Under the pieces are notes generated by a model. It had not been told where the DNA came from. It worked only from the letters and a program-made list of their open reading frames with translations, and searched no databases. A program made the translations under genes and the position numbers. This document shows positions 7,874 through 15,398 of a stretch of 23,040 bases of DNA, piece after piece. How positions within the stretch are numbered: position 1 is the stretch's first letter; each line of letters opens with the position of its first letter. This DNA comes from Aldersonia sp036524855 (GTDB lineage Bacteria > Actinomycetota > Actinomycetes > Mycobacteriales > Mycobacteriaceae), in the NCBI GenBank assembly GCA_036524855.1, contig DATDBL010000267.1, forward strand, positions 1 through 23,040. The letters are read 5' to 3'.

Positions 7874-9340
7874 TTGAACTTCACACCGCATCCGCACATT
7901 TCGCTACCGCCGGACACGCCGGGCCCGCATTCGCGCCGCCTCGGTCTCGTCGCCGTCATCGCCACCTTCGGCGGTCTGCTGTTCGGCTACGACACCGGCG
8001 TCATCAACGGCGCGCTCGAGCCGATGAAGCACGACCTGGGCCTCACCCCGTTCACCGAGGGCCTGGTGGCGAGCATTTTGCTCTTCGGCGCGGCCATCGG
8101 CGCCGCCGCGGGCGGCCGCCTGTCCGACCGGCGCGGCCGCCGCAACAACATCCTCATCCTCGCCGTACTGTTCTTCTTCGGCGCGCTCGGGTGCGTGCTC
8201 GCCCCCAACGTCACCGTGATGGTGATCTTCCGGTTCGTCCTCGGCCTCGCCGTCGGCGGCGCGTCCGTGACCGTGCCGGTGTACCTCGCCGAGATCGCAC
8301 CGGCCGAACGCCGCGGTGGCCTGGTCACCCGCAACGAGTTGATGATCGTCATTGGCCAATTCGCCGCTTTCGTGGTCAACGCGATCATCGGCAACGTGTG
8401 GGCCGACCACGACGGCGTCTGGCGCTACATGCTCGCCGTCTCGGCGCTGCCGGCGATCGCCCTGTTCTTCGGCATGCTGCGGATGCCGGAGAGCCCGCGC
8501 TGGTTGGTCTCCCAGGGCCGTGACGCCGAGGCGCTCGAGGTGTTGAGGCAGGTCCGCTCGCCGGAACGCGCCGAGGCCGAGCTCGCCGAGGTTCACCTGC
8601 TCGCCGAGGAGGAGCAGGAGATGAAGACCGGCGGGTGGAGCGACCTCGCCGTGCCGTGGATCCGCCGCGTGCTCTACATCGCCATCGGGCTGGCCGTGTT
8701 CCAGCAGCTCACCGGCATCAACGCGATCATGTACTACGGCACCCAACTGCTCATCGACGCCGGCTTCTCCAGCAACGGCGCGTTGATCGCCAACACCGCC
8801 AACGGCCTGTTCTCGCTGCTCGGCATCCTCGTCGGCCTGTCGTTGATCAACAAGATCAACCGCCGCACCATGCTGCTGTTCGGCTTCATCGGCACCACCA
8901 CGATGCACTTCCTGATCGGCATTTTCGCCCGTGTGCTGCCCGAGGGCAACGTCCGTGCCTTCGTGATCATGTCGCTCGTCGCGGTGTTCGTGTTGATCAT
9001 GCAGGGCACCATCGGGCCGTTGGTGTGGCTGATGCTCGCGGAGATCTTCCCGCTGAAGGTGCGCGGCTTCGGCCTCGGCGTCGCCGTGTTTCTGCTGTGG
9101 ATCACGAACTTCTTCGTCGGCCTGCTCTTCCCGCCTGTCGTCGCGGCCGCCGGAATTTCCAACACGTTCTTCATCTTCGGTGTGCTCGGCCTGTTCGCGA
9201 TCCTGTTCGTCAAGACCCAGGTTCCCGAGACCCGCGGCAAGTCGCTCGAGGAACTCGAGGAGCATTTCGAGGCCGAGTTCTCCTCTGCCACCACGAGCCC
9301 CATCCCCGTCGTCCGACCTACCATGAAAGGAAGCCTGTGA
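7874..9340 (+). CDS. MFS sugar porter (inositol/sugar:proton symporter type)
   Basis: The 488-residue protein has 12 hydrophobic segments and the signature motifs of the sugar-porter family: GGLLFGYDTGVINGAL at TM1, GGRLSDRRGRR in loop 2-3, PESPRWLV before the central loop, QQLTGINAIMYYGTQL at TM7 and VPETRGKSLEELEEHF at the C-terminus. It sits in the cytoplasmic membrane. The nearest types I recall are IolT-like myo-inositol and XylE/GalP-like sugar symporters; the substrate is inferred only from the adjacent IolE/IolH-type gene. The start is TTG 7874, supported by GGAG at 7865-7868 five bases upstream, and the N-terminal 20 residues are cytoplasmic and Pro/His rich. The stop overlaps the next gene's GTG by 4 bp. 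A LacI-type operator and a sigma-70 promoter lie in front. Confidence 0.92.
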   Translation: MNFTPHPHISLPPDTPGPHSRRLGLVAVIATFGGLLFGYDTGVINGALEPMKHDLGLTPFTEGLVASILLFGAAIGAAAGGRLSDRRGRRNNILILAVLFFFGALGCVLAPNVTVMVIFRFVLGLAVGGASVTVPVYLAEIAPAERRGGLVTRNELMIVIGQFAAFVVNAIIGNVWADHDGVWRYMLAVSALPAIALFFGMLRMPESPRWLVSQGRDAEALEVLRQVRSPERAEAELAEVHLLAEEEQEMKTGGWSDLAVPWIRRVLYIAIGLAVFQQLTGINAIMYYGTQLLIDAGFSSNGALIANTANGLFSLLGILVGLSLINKINRRTMLLFGFIGTTTMHFLIGIFARVLPEGNVRAFVIMSLVAVFVLIMQGTIGPLVWLMLAEIFPLKVRGFGLGVAVFLLWITNFFVGLLFPPVVAAAGISNTFFIFGVLGLFAILFVKTQVPETRGKSLEELEEHFEAEFSSATTSPIPVVRPTMKGSL

Positions 9341-9690
9341 GCGTCATCGTCGCAGTCCCCGATGCGCGTGAGGGTAAGTACGCCCTCGCCGCCGGGATCA
9401 AGGAAGCCGCATTGCTCGACACCAGCCTCGTCCTGGTCAACCTGGGGCTTCGGGCCCTGGACTGCACCATGATTCCCGACGAGGTCGCCCACACCGTGCT
9501 GGACCGCCACGGCGACGACGGCGTGCACGCCGTGCTCGACGCCATCGCCCACGACGACGCCATCGAGCGTCTCGTAGTCTGCCCGAAGCGGCGCAGCGCG
9601 ACCGGCAAGGCACTGTTCGGCAGTGTCAGCCAGGATCTGATCCTGCAGTCGCCGGTTCCCGTTCTCTCCGTGACCGCCCCGCACGACTGA
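9337..9690 (+). CDS. Short universal stress protein (UspA-like) coupled to the transporter
   Basis: The 117-residue protein begins VSVIVAVPDAREGKYALAAGIKEA and ends with SATGKALFGSVSQDLILQSPVPVLSV. This is the Usp fold with the C-terminal G-x9-S-x-x-hhxxxxxPVhhh element. It is shorter than ordinary Usp domains (about 140-150 residues), and the second glycine-rich nucleotide motif is not canonical, so ATP binding is uncertain. The GTG start at 9337 overlaps the transporter stop as GTGA, with AAGGA at 9327-9331 as ribosome site; translational coupling is therefore likely. The protein may modulate the transporter or respond to its substrate, which is inference from the overlap. The gap to the next gene is 94 bp and contains a strong hairpin. 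Confidence 0.82.
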   Translation: MSVIVAVPDAREGKYALAAGIKEAALLDTSLVLVNLGLRALDCTMIPDEVAHTVLDRHGDDGVHAVLDAIAHDDAIERLVVCPKRRSATGKALFGSVSQDLILQSPVPVLSVTAPHD

Positions 9691-9720
9691 CCCGTCGACG
9701 TACCATGACCACACCCGATC

Positions 9721-9749
9721 GGCCGGCGACCGCCGTTGCGGCACCGGCC
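9721..9749 (+). promoter_or_regulatory. Strong intercistronic hairpin
   Basis: GGCCGG (9721-9726) pairs with CCGGCC (9744-9749), and inside it CCGC (9730-9733) pairs with GCGG (9738-9741) around a CGTT loop. The structure lies in the 94-bp gap between the Usp-like gene and the TIM-barrel gene. It could terminate or attenuate transcription, or protect the upstream mRNA end so that the two halves of the operon are expressed at different levels. It has no U-tract. Confidence 0.4.
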
Positions 9750-9784
9750 AATCCGGGGTCCCCACCACAGATAAGGACTTACCG

Positions 9785-10717
9785 ATGAGCACGCCCACCC
9801 ACCTCACCCGCCTGACCCTGGGCACCGCGCCCGACTCGTGGGGCGTGTGGTTCCCCGAAGACCCCCATCAGGTCGGGTGGAAGCAGTACCTCGACGAGGT
9901 CGCCGCCGCCGGCTACCTCTACACCGAACTCGGGCCGCAGGGCTTCCTCCCGCAGGACCCGGCCCAGCTGCGTGACGAACTCGCCTCCCGCAATCTCACC
10001 GTCTGCGGCGGCACCGTGTTCGCCGGCCTGCACAAGGGCAAGGAGGCGCTCGACAAGGCGAAGGAGGACTTCGGCCGCGAGGCGCGGCTGCTGCGTGAGG
10101 TCGGCGCCGAGTATCTGGTGCACCTGCCCGAGCAGTACACCGACATGCACGGCGGCGCCCTCACCGAATCCGCCGACATCGACCCCGAGCAGTGGAAGGC
10201 CCTCGTCACCGGCACCGACGAACTCGCGCGCTACCTGCTCGAGGAGTTCGGTGTGAAGCTGGTGTTCCACCCGCACGCCGACACCCACGTCGACACTCAG
10301 CAGCGCATCGAGCGCTTCCTCTCCGACACGGATCCCGAGTTGGTCAACCTCTGCCTGGACACCGGGCACGTGGCCTACTGCGACGGCAACAACGTCGAGA
10401 TCATCGAGCGCTTCCCGGAGCGGATCACCTACGTGCACCTCAAGCAGGTCGACCCCGAGGTCCGCGAACGCGTGCGCCGCGAGAACCTGTCGCTGGCCGA
10501 GGCGGTTCCGCTGGGCGTCATGTGCGAGCCGCCCTACGGCGAGCCGGACATGCCGCAACTTTTGTCGGCCCTCGCCAGGGTGGACCGCGACATCTACTGC
10601 GTCATCGAGCAGGACCTCTACCCCGTAGAGCCGCACATCCCGCTGCCGATCCAGGCCCGCACCGCCAGGTACTACTCGGGTTGCGGGCTCGGGCCGGTCC
10701 GAAAGTGGCCGTACTGA
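9785..10717 (+). CDS. Sugar phosphate isomerase/epimerase, IolE/IolH-type TIM barrel
   Basis: The 310-residue protein belongs to the AP-endonuclease-2-like TIM-barrel family. It starts with the strand RLTLGTAPDSWGVW and has the metal-ligand positions expected of the fold: Glu in YTELGPQGF, His in VFHPHADTHVD, Asp/His in CLDTGHVAYCD, His in YVHLKQVDP and Glu in VIEQDLYP. Members include inosose dehydratase (IolE), IolH and related ketose epimerases. The pairing with a sugar-porter gene points to a step in cyclitol or sugar catabolism, but the exact reaction is not readable. ATG 9785 has AAGG at 9773-9776. A 27-codon reading frame (9705-9788) overlaps the start as ATGA. The gene ends 22 bp before the convergent esterase gene; no obvious terminator lies between them. 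Confidence 0.88.
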   Translation: MSTPTHLTRLTLGTAPDSWGVWFPEDPHQVGWKQYLDEVAAAGYLYTELGPQGFLPQDPAQLRDELASRNLTVCGGTVFAGLHKGKEALDKAKEDFGREARLLREVGAEYLVHLPEQYTDMHGGALTESADIDPEQWKALVTGTDELARYLLEEFGVKLVFHPHADTHVDTQQRIERFLSDTDPELVNLCLDTGHVAYCDGNNVEIIERFPERITYVHLKQVDPEVRERVRRENLSLAEAVPLGVMCEPPYGEPDMPQLLSALARVDRDIYCVIEQDLYPVEPHIPLPIQARTARYYSGCGLGPVRKWPY

Positions 10718-10739
10718 GCCGCGACAATAAATGAATGCC

Positions 10740-12293
10740 CTACGTGATCGACGCGATCCAGGCGATGAAGTCGTCGGCGTCGGCGTTGGCGCCGTGGCCC
10801 TCGTCCCAGTACATGAGGTGGTCGACGTCGTCGCCGAGACCCGCGGCCGCGGCGGCAAGGTTGGCCGATACGGTAAGCGCAGTGTCGGTGTCCTTGGTAC
10901 CCAGTCGAATCCACCACTTCGTGGCGCGTGCGGGGTTGGCGTCGGCGAGGAATGGCATGGGGTTCATCAGGTCGCGCAACTCCGGGATGTCCGCGCCGAG
11001 CGTGGTGTTGGTGTGCTGCGCGCTGTAATCGGTGAAGTGCCGCGCCGCGGTGGTGCCCGTGCCGAACAAGTTGTTTTCGCCGCTGGACAGATCGAAGGCA
11101 TCGAAGGCGGGGATCGACTTCTTCCGTGCGCCGACGTGGTCGAGATAGTCGGTCCAGATGAACGTCGCCGCGCCGTCCGACCAGGTGATGAACGGGTTGG
11201 CCACGAGATAGGCGGTGCGGTCGGCCTCCGCGAGCGCGGCCAGGTACGACGTCGCCGACGGCTGCAGGTAGGTCCGGATCAGGTACTCGCCGTAGTTGTC
11301 GGCCGACAGCTCGCCGAAGTCGTCGAGACCATCGAGGTCGAGGTCGGCCTGATTGGCGGCGAACTGATCGGCCAACTCGGCGGACACGGTTGCGTCGACG
11401 GTGCCGGTCTGGGTGGGGTTTGTGCCCCAGTTCCATTCGTAGGCGCCGTCGGCGTGCTCGAGATCGGTGATCGGGCACCACGCGCCGACGGCGAAGATGG
11501 AGTCGCTGGCGTCGGCGGCGCCGAGTTCGTCGAGATACCCGTCGTAGCCCGCACTCTCGGCCGAGGCGCCGAGCAGCGCCGACAGCGCGCCACCGGCGCT
11601 GGTTCCGGTGGACACGATGTGGTCGGTGTCGCCGGGGATCCGGCCGGCGTTCGCACGGACGTAGCGCACCGCCGCCTTGAGGTCCACGATCGCCGCGGGC
11701 GCCGTGCCGTAGTTGACGCCCTGCGCGTCGGTCAGCGTGCGGCCGCGACAGCCTGGTTCGACTACGACATAACCCGTGGCCAGCGCCAGCTTCGGCAGGC
11801 TCACCATCCCGCCCGCGGCGTCGAGCATCGCATTGCCGCCGGACTGCACCTCCCCACCCGGCATGCCGGGCATGCCCGAGGGCATCCCGCCGCCGCCCAT
11901 CATCCCGGAGCCGCCGACACCCGTCGCATCCTGCACCGACGCCGGCATGTACCCGCCGACCGAGTTGGCGAACACGATGGGCGCGTTGCCGGCGTCGACC
12001 TGCACGCCGTCGATCGCCGTTGGCACGCTGACGACGAGGCTCTGGTAGTCGGCGTCGACGACGTAGGTGATCGGCCCGTAGAAGCGGTAGGTGACCTGCT
12101 TGTCGCCGGCCGCCGTGGTGATTGTCGTGGTCTGCTCGGTGAAGGTGTTCGGATCAAACGTCAACGGCTCGGAGTCGCCGGTGGTCGTCGCCGCGGCGCC
12201 GCCATCGTTGTCCGAGGTGCCGCATCCGACGGCCAACCCCGCGACGAGGACCGAGGCCCCTGCCAGGAACGCTCGACGTCCGATTTCCTGCAC
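10740..12293 (-). CDS. Tat-exported lipoprotein esterase, tannase (subtype B)-like alpha/beta hydrolase
   Basis: Starting at GTG 12293 the protein has 517 residues. This start has CGGAGG at 12300-12305 six bases upstream, whereas an in-frame ATG at 12317 lacks a site. The N-terminus IGRRAFLAGASVLVAGLAVGC holds a twin-arginine signal and a lipobox with C24 as the lipidated residue, so the enzyme should be anchored outside the cytoplasmic membrane. The hydrolase core has PIVFANSVGGYM, the nucleophile S232 in GTSAGGALSALLG and the C-terminal histidine H500 in DEGHGAN. The G-x-S-x-G-G box, the GGYM strand and the large lid insertion resemble subtype B tannases and related bacterial esterases. A glycine/methionine-rich insertion with G-M-P repeats occupies residues 125-152. 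It stands alone between convergent and divergent neighbours. Confidence 0.85.
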   Translation of the reverse strand: MQEIGRRAFLAGASVLVAGLAVGCGTSDNDGGAAATTTGDSEPLTFDPNTFTEQTTTITTAAGDKQVTYRFYGPITYVVDADYQSLVVSVPTAIDGVQVDAGNAPIVFANSVGGYMPASVQDATGVGGSGMMGGGGMPSGMPGMPGGEVQSGGNAMLDAAGGMVSLPKLALATGYVVVEPGCRGRTLTDAQGVNYGTAPAAIVDLKAAVRYVRANAGRIPGDTDHIVSTGTSAGGALSALLGASAESAGYDGYLDELGAADASDSIFAVGAWCPITDLEHADGAYEWNWGTNPTQTGTVDATVSAELADQFAANQADLDLDGLDDFGELSADNYGEYLIRTYLQPSATSYLAALAEADRTAYLVANPFITWSDGAATFIWTDYLDHVGARKKSIPAFDAFDLSSGENNLFGTGTTAARHFTDYSAQHTNTTLGADIPELRDLMNPMPFLADANPARATKWWIRLGTKDTDTALTVSANLAAAAAGLGDDVDHLMYWDEGHGANADADDFIAWIASIT

Positions 12294-12442
12294 TGCCTGC
12301 CTCCGTTCGTCACACATCGTCGGCCAGGCTAGCAGTTCGCAAGATTGTTGACAATATGGTTGCGAAACTCACCGTCTGCGCAGCGAAGCGTCGCCATCCA
12401 CATTGCGAACGTCGGTTACCGTGACCGACGAGAGGAGGGCCC

Positions 12443-13192
12443 GTGCCGACCGATCCTGGACTCGACCGCGTCGAGGCGGTGCTGTTCGACACGTTCGGAA
12501 CCGTGGTCGACTGGCGCCGTGGGGTCGCCGACGCCGTCGACGAGTTTGCCGCTCGCCGCGGCACGACGATCGACCCGCAGGCCTTCGCGCTGCGCTGGCG
12601 CTCGCTGTACCAACCGAGCATGGAACCTGTCCGCAGCGGTGCTCGCGAGTTCGTCAGCCTCGACGTGCTGCACGAGGAGAACCTGCGGGTCGTGTTGACG
12701 GAGAACGGGATCGACCCCGAGACTGTCGACCCCGCCGAACTCGCCTGGCTCAACCGCGCCTGGCACCGACTGCCGCCGTGGCCGGACAGCGTGGCGGGGC
12801 TGACGACGCTGCGCGACCGAGCGTTGATCGGTCCACTGTCGAACGGAAACCTGGCGCTGCTGGCCCGGATGGCGAAGCACTCCGGGCTGCCGTGGGACGT
12901 CGTCATCGGCTCCGACGTGATCCGCGCATACAAGCCGCAGCCCGAGGCGTACCTGCGGGCGGTCGCGCTGCTCGGCCTCGAACCCGATCAGGTGATGCTC
13001 GCCGCCGCCCACAACGACGACCTCGCGGCCGCCGCCACGGTCGGCCTGCGCACGGGGTTCGTCGCGCGCCCCACCGAGTACGGCCCCGCCCAGACCCGCG
13101 ACCTCGCCGCGACCGGCGACTGGGACATCGTCGCCGACGACATCGTAGGCCTCGCCGCCCGGTTCGACCGCGGGCCCGCGACGCTGCACTGA
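12443..13192 (+). CDS. Haloacid dehalogenase, type II (HAD superfamily)
   Basis: The 249-residue protein has the HAD motifs in order: VLFDTFGTVVDWR with nucleophile D16, LSNGN as motif II, KPQPEAYL with the motif III lysine, and AAAHNDDLAAAATVG as motif IV. The aromatic/Arg residues of the cap (RWRSLYQPSMEPV, WHRLPPWPD) match the type II 2-haloacid dehalogenase subgroup, which hydrolyses S-2-haloacids to 2-hydroxyacids. Many genomic copies have other or unknown substrates. The start is GTG 12443 with AGGAGG at 12433-12438. It is divergent from the lipoprotein esterase gene; the 149-bp region between their starts contains the AT-richer stretch AAGATTGTTGACAATATGG near 12341-12359, with a TTGACA at 12347-12352 that could be a -35 element. 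Confidence 0.9.
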   Translation: MPTDPGLDRVEAVLFDTFGTVVDWRRGVADAVDEFAARRGTTIDPQAFALRWRSLYQPSMEPVRSGAREFVSLDVLHEENLRVVLTENGIDPETVDPAELAWLNRAWHRLPPWPDSVAGLTTLRDRALIGPLSNGNLALLARMAKHSGLPWDVVIGSDVIRAYKPQPEAYLRAVALLGLEPDQVMLAAAHNDDLAAAATVGLRTGFVARPTEYGPAQTRDLAATGDWDIVADDIVGLAARFDRGPATLH

Positions 13193-13332
13193 CCGGGGTC
13201 AGACGCCGACCGTGTCTCGTCGACCTGTGCACCCGATCCGCCGACCGGCGATCGCTGATCAAGGCACTGCGCGGGGCGGCGCGCGGGTAGGCATCGCGGG
13301 CAGCACTGAAGCGTGGCGTCCTCGGCACGTCG

Positions 13333-14112
13333 TCACCCCCGCTTGGGACGTATCGTCAGGATCTGCGTGACGACGCCGACCGGCCCGTCGACATCATGCA
13401 CCACGCTGTGGGTCAGCCCGATTCCGGCGCCGCCGAAAGAGACGGTGGTGTCGAACCCGACCCAGTCGCCGCGGGGTTCGGTGAAGAAGTGCACGGTGGT
13501 GTCGAGGTTCGGGAACGCTACGTCGAGGGGGCTGACCCGGGTCGTCATGCCGTTCGCAATGTCGAGCAGGCCGACCGCGCCCGCGAGCGTGCTCACCGCT
13601 TCGCCGGCGACCAACGGCACGTCGGTGCGAACCCAGAACGTCGCCCGCCCGGGCTCGACCTGCGCCCGGCGCACCTGCGCGGACTCGATGAAGCCACCCG
13701 GCCACATGGTGGTCGGGTCCCACACCGGTGTGTCGTCCGGCCCAGGGATCCGCGGGAAAGGGGTCGCGGCCAGCGTGGCGGTGTCGCCGGGTTGCATGAG
13801 CCACGCCCGCAGGATCAGGGCGTCCCGCCCGCCGTGGCCGAGGGCCGCCTCCACCAATTCGATGGTGCGGCCGGCGCGGACCAGGGACACGTCCGCATCG
13901 ACGACGTCGACCGGGATGGTACCGAGGATGTCGTAGGCGAGTCGGCCGATGACGAGGTCGTGGCCGCGCCGCGCGTCGCGGTCGAGTTCCACGCAGTGCG
14001 CGAGCAGTCCCAGCGCCGGGGCGATGTGTTGCTCCTCCGTGTTCCACGCGCCGCCGACGTGTTTCGTCGGGACGAACCGCAGCGCCTCCGCCTCGCGCGC
14101 GAAGTAAGACAT
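13333..14112 (-). CDS. Acyl-CoA thioesterase family protein (TesB-like double hotdog)
   Basis: The 259-residue protein reads as two fused hotdog domains. The first contains HVGGAWNTEEQHIAPALGLLAHCVE and RLAYDILGTIPVDVVDADVSLVRAGRTIELVEA; the second contains RVSPLDVAFPNLDTTVHFFTEP and WVGFDTTVSFGGAGIGLTHSVVHDVDG. The final G-x-G-hhxShhhDxxG block is typical of TesB-like thioesterases, which hydrolyse acyl-CoA to free acid and CoA. The start is ATG 14112 with GGGAGGG at 14121-14127; an open frame continues upstream to 14424 but has no homology or ribosome site and crosses a structured repeat. It converges on the dehalogenase gene; the 140-bp gap 13193-13332 shows nothing distinctive. Confidence 0.85.
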   Translation of the reverse strand: MSYFAREAEALRFVPTKHVGGAWNTEEQHIAPALGLLAHCVELDRDARRGHDLVIGRLAYDILGTIPVDVVDADVSLVRAGRTIELVEAALGHGGRDALILRAWLMQPGDTATLAATPFPRIPGPDDTPVWDPTTMWPGGFIESAQVRRAQVEPGRATFWVRTDVPLVAGEAVSTLAGAVGLLDIANGMTTRVSPLDVAFPNLDTTVHFFTEPRGDWVGFDTTVSFGGAGIGLTHSVVHDVDGPVGVVTQILTIRPKRG

Positions 14113-14227
14113 GCCTGCCACCCTCCCACGACAGACCGGCGGGGAAGCGTTCAGCGCGACTTCACCGCGTCGGCGAATCGGTTCGCGGACGCCGTCGTGC
14201 ACACCTGACAAGCCCGGCCGTGACGCC

Positions 14228-14273
14228 GCGCAGGTTTTGTACGCGCCGCGCGGGGTGCACGGCGCGCGACGCG
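14228..14273 (+). repeat. Structured intergenic repeat, copy B
   Basis: This copy aligns gap-free with 7324-7369 (37 of 46 positions). It is bounded by the perfect 11-bp inverted repeat CGCGCAGGTTT (14227-14237) and AAACCTGCGCG (14277-14287), and has a nested stem CGCGCCG (14242-14248) with CGGCGCG (14260-14266). The outer arms differ in sequence from those of copy A, yet pairing is retained. This compensation suggests the fold itself is under selection or is part of the mobile unit. The element lies in the 235-bp region between the thioesterase start and the end of the SHOCT gene, where no other feature was found. Confidence 0.5.
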
Positions 14274-14347
14274 GCGAAACCTGCGCGACGTGCGGGCCGC
14301 ACGCCACCGCCGACGCCTCCACGATCCGCTTCGACAGCGGGTGTTGG

Positions 14348-14728
14348 TCAGGCCAGCGCCTTCGCTTTGAGTGTCTCGAACTCCTGCGCCGTGATGGCGC
14401 CCGAATCCAGCAGCGCCCGCGCATCCGCGATCTGATCGCTCGGCGACTTGCCGGCGACGCTCTGGATGTAGGCGTCGGTCTGCTCCTTCGCCTCCTGCTG
14501 CGCCGCCAACGCGCGCTCGGACATGCCGCGGCCGCGCGCGATCAGGTAGACCAGGGCGGTCAGCCACGGGACGAAGAGCAACAGCACGATCCAGACGGCC
14601 TTCCACCACCCCGACAGTGCCCGATCACGGAACAGGTCGCTCAGGATCCAGAACAGCACCATGAGGTAGGCGACGAACGCGAAGATCACCAGCGTGTACC
14701 AGATGAAGTCCCAGAACGAATCCCACAT
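14348..14728 (-). CDS. Two-TM membrane protein with C-terminal SHOCT domain
   Basis: The 126-residue protein has two membrane helices (about 8-30 and 42-64) separated by FRDRALSGWWK, which is the PLD-nuclease N-terminal-like (PLDc_N) hairpin. A basic linker RGRGMSERALAAQ follows, then a SHOCT domain at 96-125 (SDQIADARALLDSGAITAQEFETLKAKAL). SHOCT segments are short oligomerisation modules commonly appended to membrane or stress proteins; the exact function is unknown. The ATG at 14728 is preceded by a clear AAGGAG seven bases upstream. It is divergent from the DUF6325-like gene at 14910, and the shared 181-bp region contains two copies of a 17-bp palindrome (14822-14838 and 14858-14874), so both sides are probably controlled together. 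Confidence 0.88.
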   Translation of the reverse strand: MWDSFWDFIWYTLVIFAFVAYLMVLFWILSDLFRDRALSGWWKAVWIVLLLFVPWLTALVYLIARGRGMSERALAAQQEAKEQTDAYIQSVAGKSPSDQIADARALLDSGAITAQEFETLKAKALA

Positions 14729-14821
14729 TTGCCTTCTCCTTCAGTTGTCAGGCGCCCGGTAGCCCCGGACCGGCGCTCGCGACGGTCGATCTCAGCGTGC
14801 CCGCACGCTCGCCGCGGCGGA

Positions 14822-14838
14822 TCATCCGGACCGGGTGA
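14822..14838 (+). promoter_or_regulatory. 17-bp palindrome copy 1 (candidate LAL regulator site)
   Basis: TCATCCGGACCGGGTGA is an imperfect palindrome; the 6-bp arms TCATCC/GGGTGA pair with one mismatch. It is one of only three occurrences of TCATCCG-N4-GGGTGA found in the window. It lies 93 bp upstream of the SHOCT gene start (14728, minus strand) and 71 bp upstream of the DUF6325-like start (14910). Confidence 0.6.
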
Positions 14839-14857
14839 ACTGCGCGCGCCGGTGTTC

Positions 14858-14874
14858 TCATCCGTCCAGGGTGA
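14858..14874 (+). promoter_or_regulatory. 17-bp palindrome copy 2 (candidate LAL regulator site)
   Basis: TCATCCGTCCAGGGTGA shares all 13 fixed positions with copies 1 and 3. It begins 36 bp after the start of copy 1 in the same orientation and ends 35 bp before the ATG at 14910. The paired arrangement in a divergent intergenic region suggests cooperative binding. Confidence 0.6.
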
Positions 14875-14909
14875 TGTTCACGCGCGCGCGGGGTGGAATG
14901 TTCGTCAGC

Positions 14910-15386
14910 ATGGAGACTGATTCCACGCCGACTGCCGCCAGCGCCACAGACGACTTGCTCGGACCCATCGACTATCTCGTGGTCGAGTTCCCCGCCGAGC
15001 GCGAACCCGACGGTTCCGTATTGGTGGAACTGCTCGACCTGGTCCACCGCGGCCTCATCCGCGTGCTCGACCTGACGTTCGTGCAGCGCGGCGCGGACGG
15101 ATCCGTCGCCGCCGTCTCGATCGAGGACCTGGGGCTCGCCGGCGAGATCGACACGGCACTGTTCGCCGACGCCGCGAGCGGACTGCTCGACGACGGCGAC
15201 CTCGCTGACGCCGGCAGCGTGCTGCAGCCCGGCCACAGCGCCGCGGTTCTCGTCTACGAGAACAGTTGGGCCGCCCCGTTCGCCACCGCCCTGCGCCGCA
15301 CGGGCGCCGACCTCGTCGCCTCCGGCCGCATCCCGGTCCAGAGCATCCTCGCGTCCCTCGACGCGCTCGAACCCGACCACCGATAA
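14910..15386 (+). CDS. DUF6325-like protein, paralogue A
   Basis: The ~158-residue soluble protein has no signal peptide. Its core runs from GPIDYLVVEFP through RGLIRVLDLTFVQRGADGSV, then an acidic middle (DDGDLADAGSVLQPG), to AAVLVYENSWAAPFATALRR and GRIPVQSILASLDAL. The pattern suggests an alpha/beta fold related to DUF1269-type proteins without their glycine-rich membrane insert; this comparison is from memory. It is clearly paralogous to the gene at 17900-18340, with an identical 11-residue start of the domain. The start is not certain. ATG 14910 is preferred because it leaves the palindrome at 14858-14874 outside the coding region, but in-frame ATGs exist at 14874 and 14898 and no strong ribosome site distinguishes them. 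The TAA stop overlaps the ribosome site of the next SHOCT gene, indicating one operon. Confidence 0.8.
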   Translation: METDSTPTAASATDDLLGPIDYLVVEFPAEREPDGSVLVELLDLVHRGLIRVLDLTFVQRGADGSVAAVSIEDLGLAGEIDTALFADAASGLLDDGDLADAGSVLQPGHSAAVLVYENSWAAPFATALRRTGADLVASGRIPVQSILASLDALEPDHR

Positions 15387-15398
15387 GGAGAATTCCCC

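Noticed and set aside
7904..9265. 453-codon minus-strand frame opposite the transporter
   Set aside because: Acidic, Glu/His-rich translation typical of an antisense frame to membrane-helix codons; the plus-strand transporter explains the region.
10731..12332. 533-codon plus-strand frame opposite the esterase
   Set aside because: Arg/Val/Gly-rich shadow without motifs; the minus-strand product has a Tat lipobox signal and a hydrolase triad.
14113..14424. N-terminal extension of the thioesterase
   Set aside because: The frame crosses the structured repeat, is Arg-rich and lacks homology; ATG 14112 has GGGAGGG upstream.
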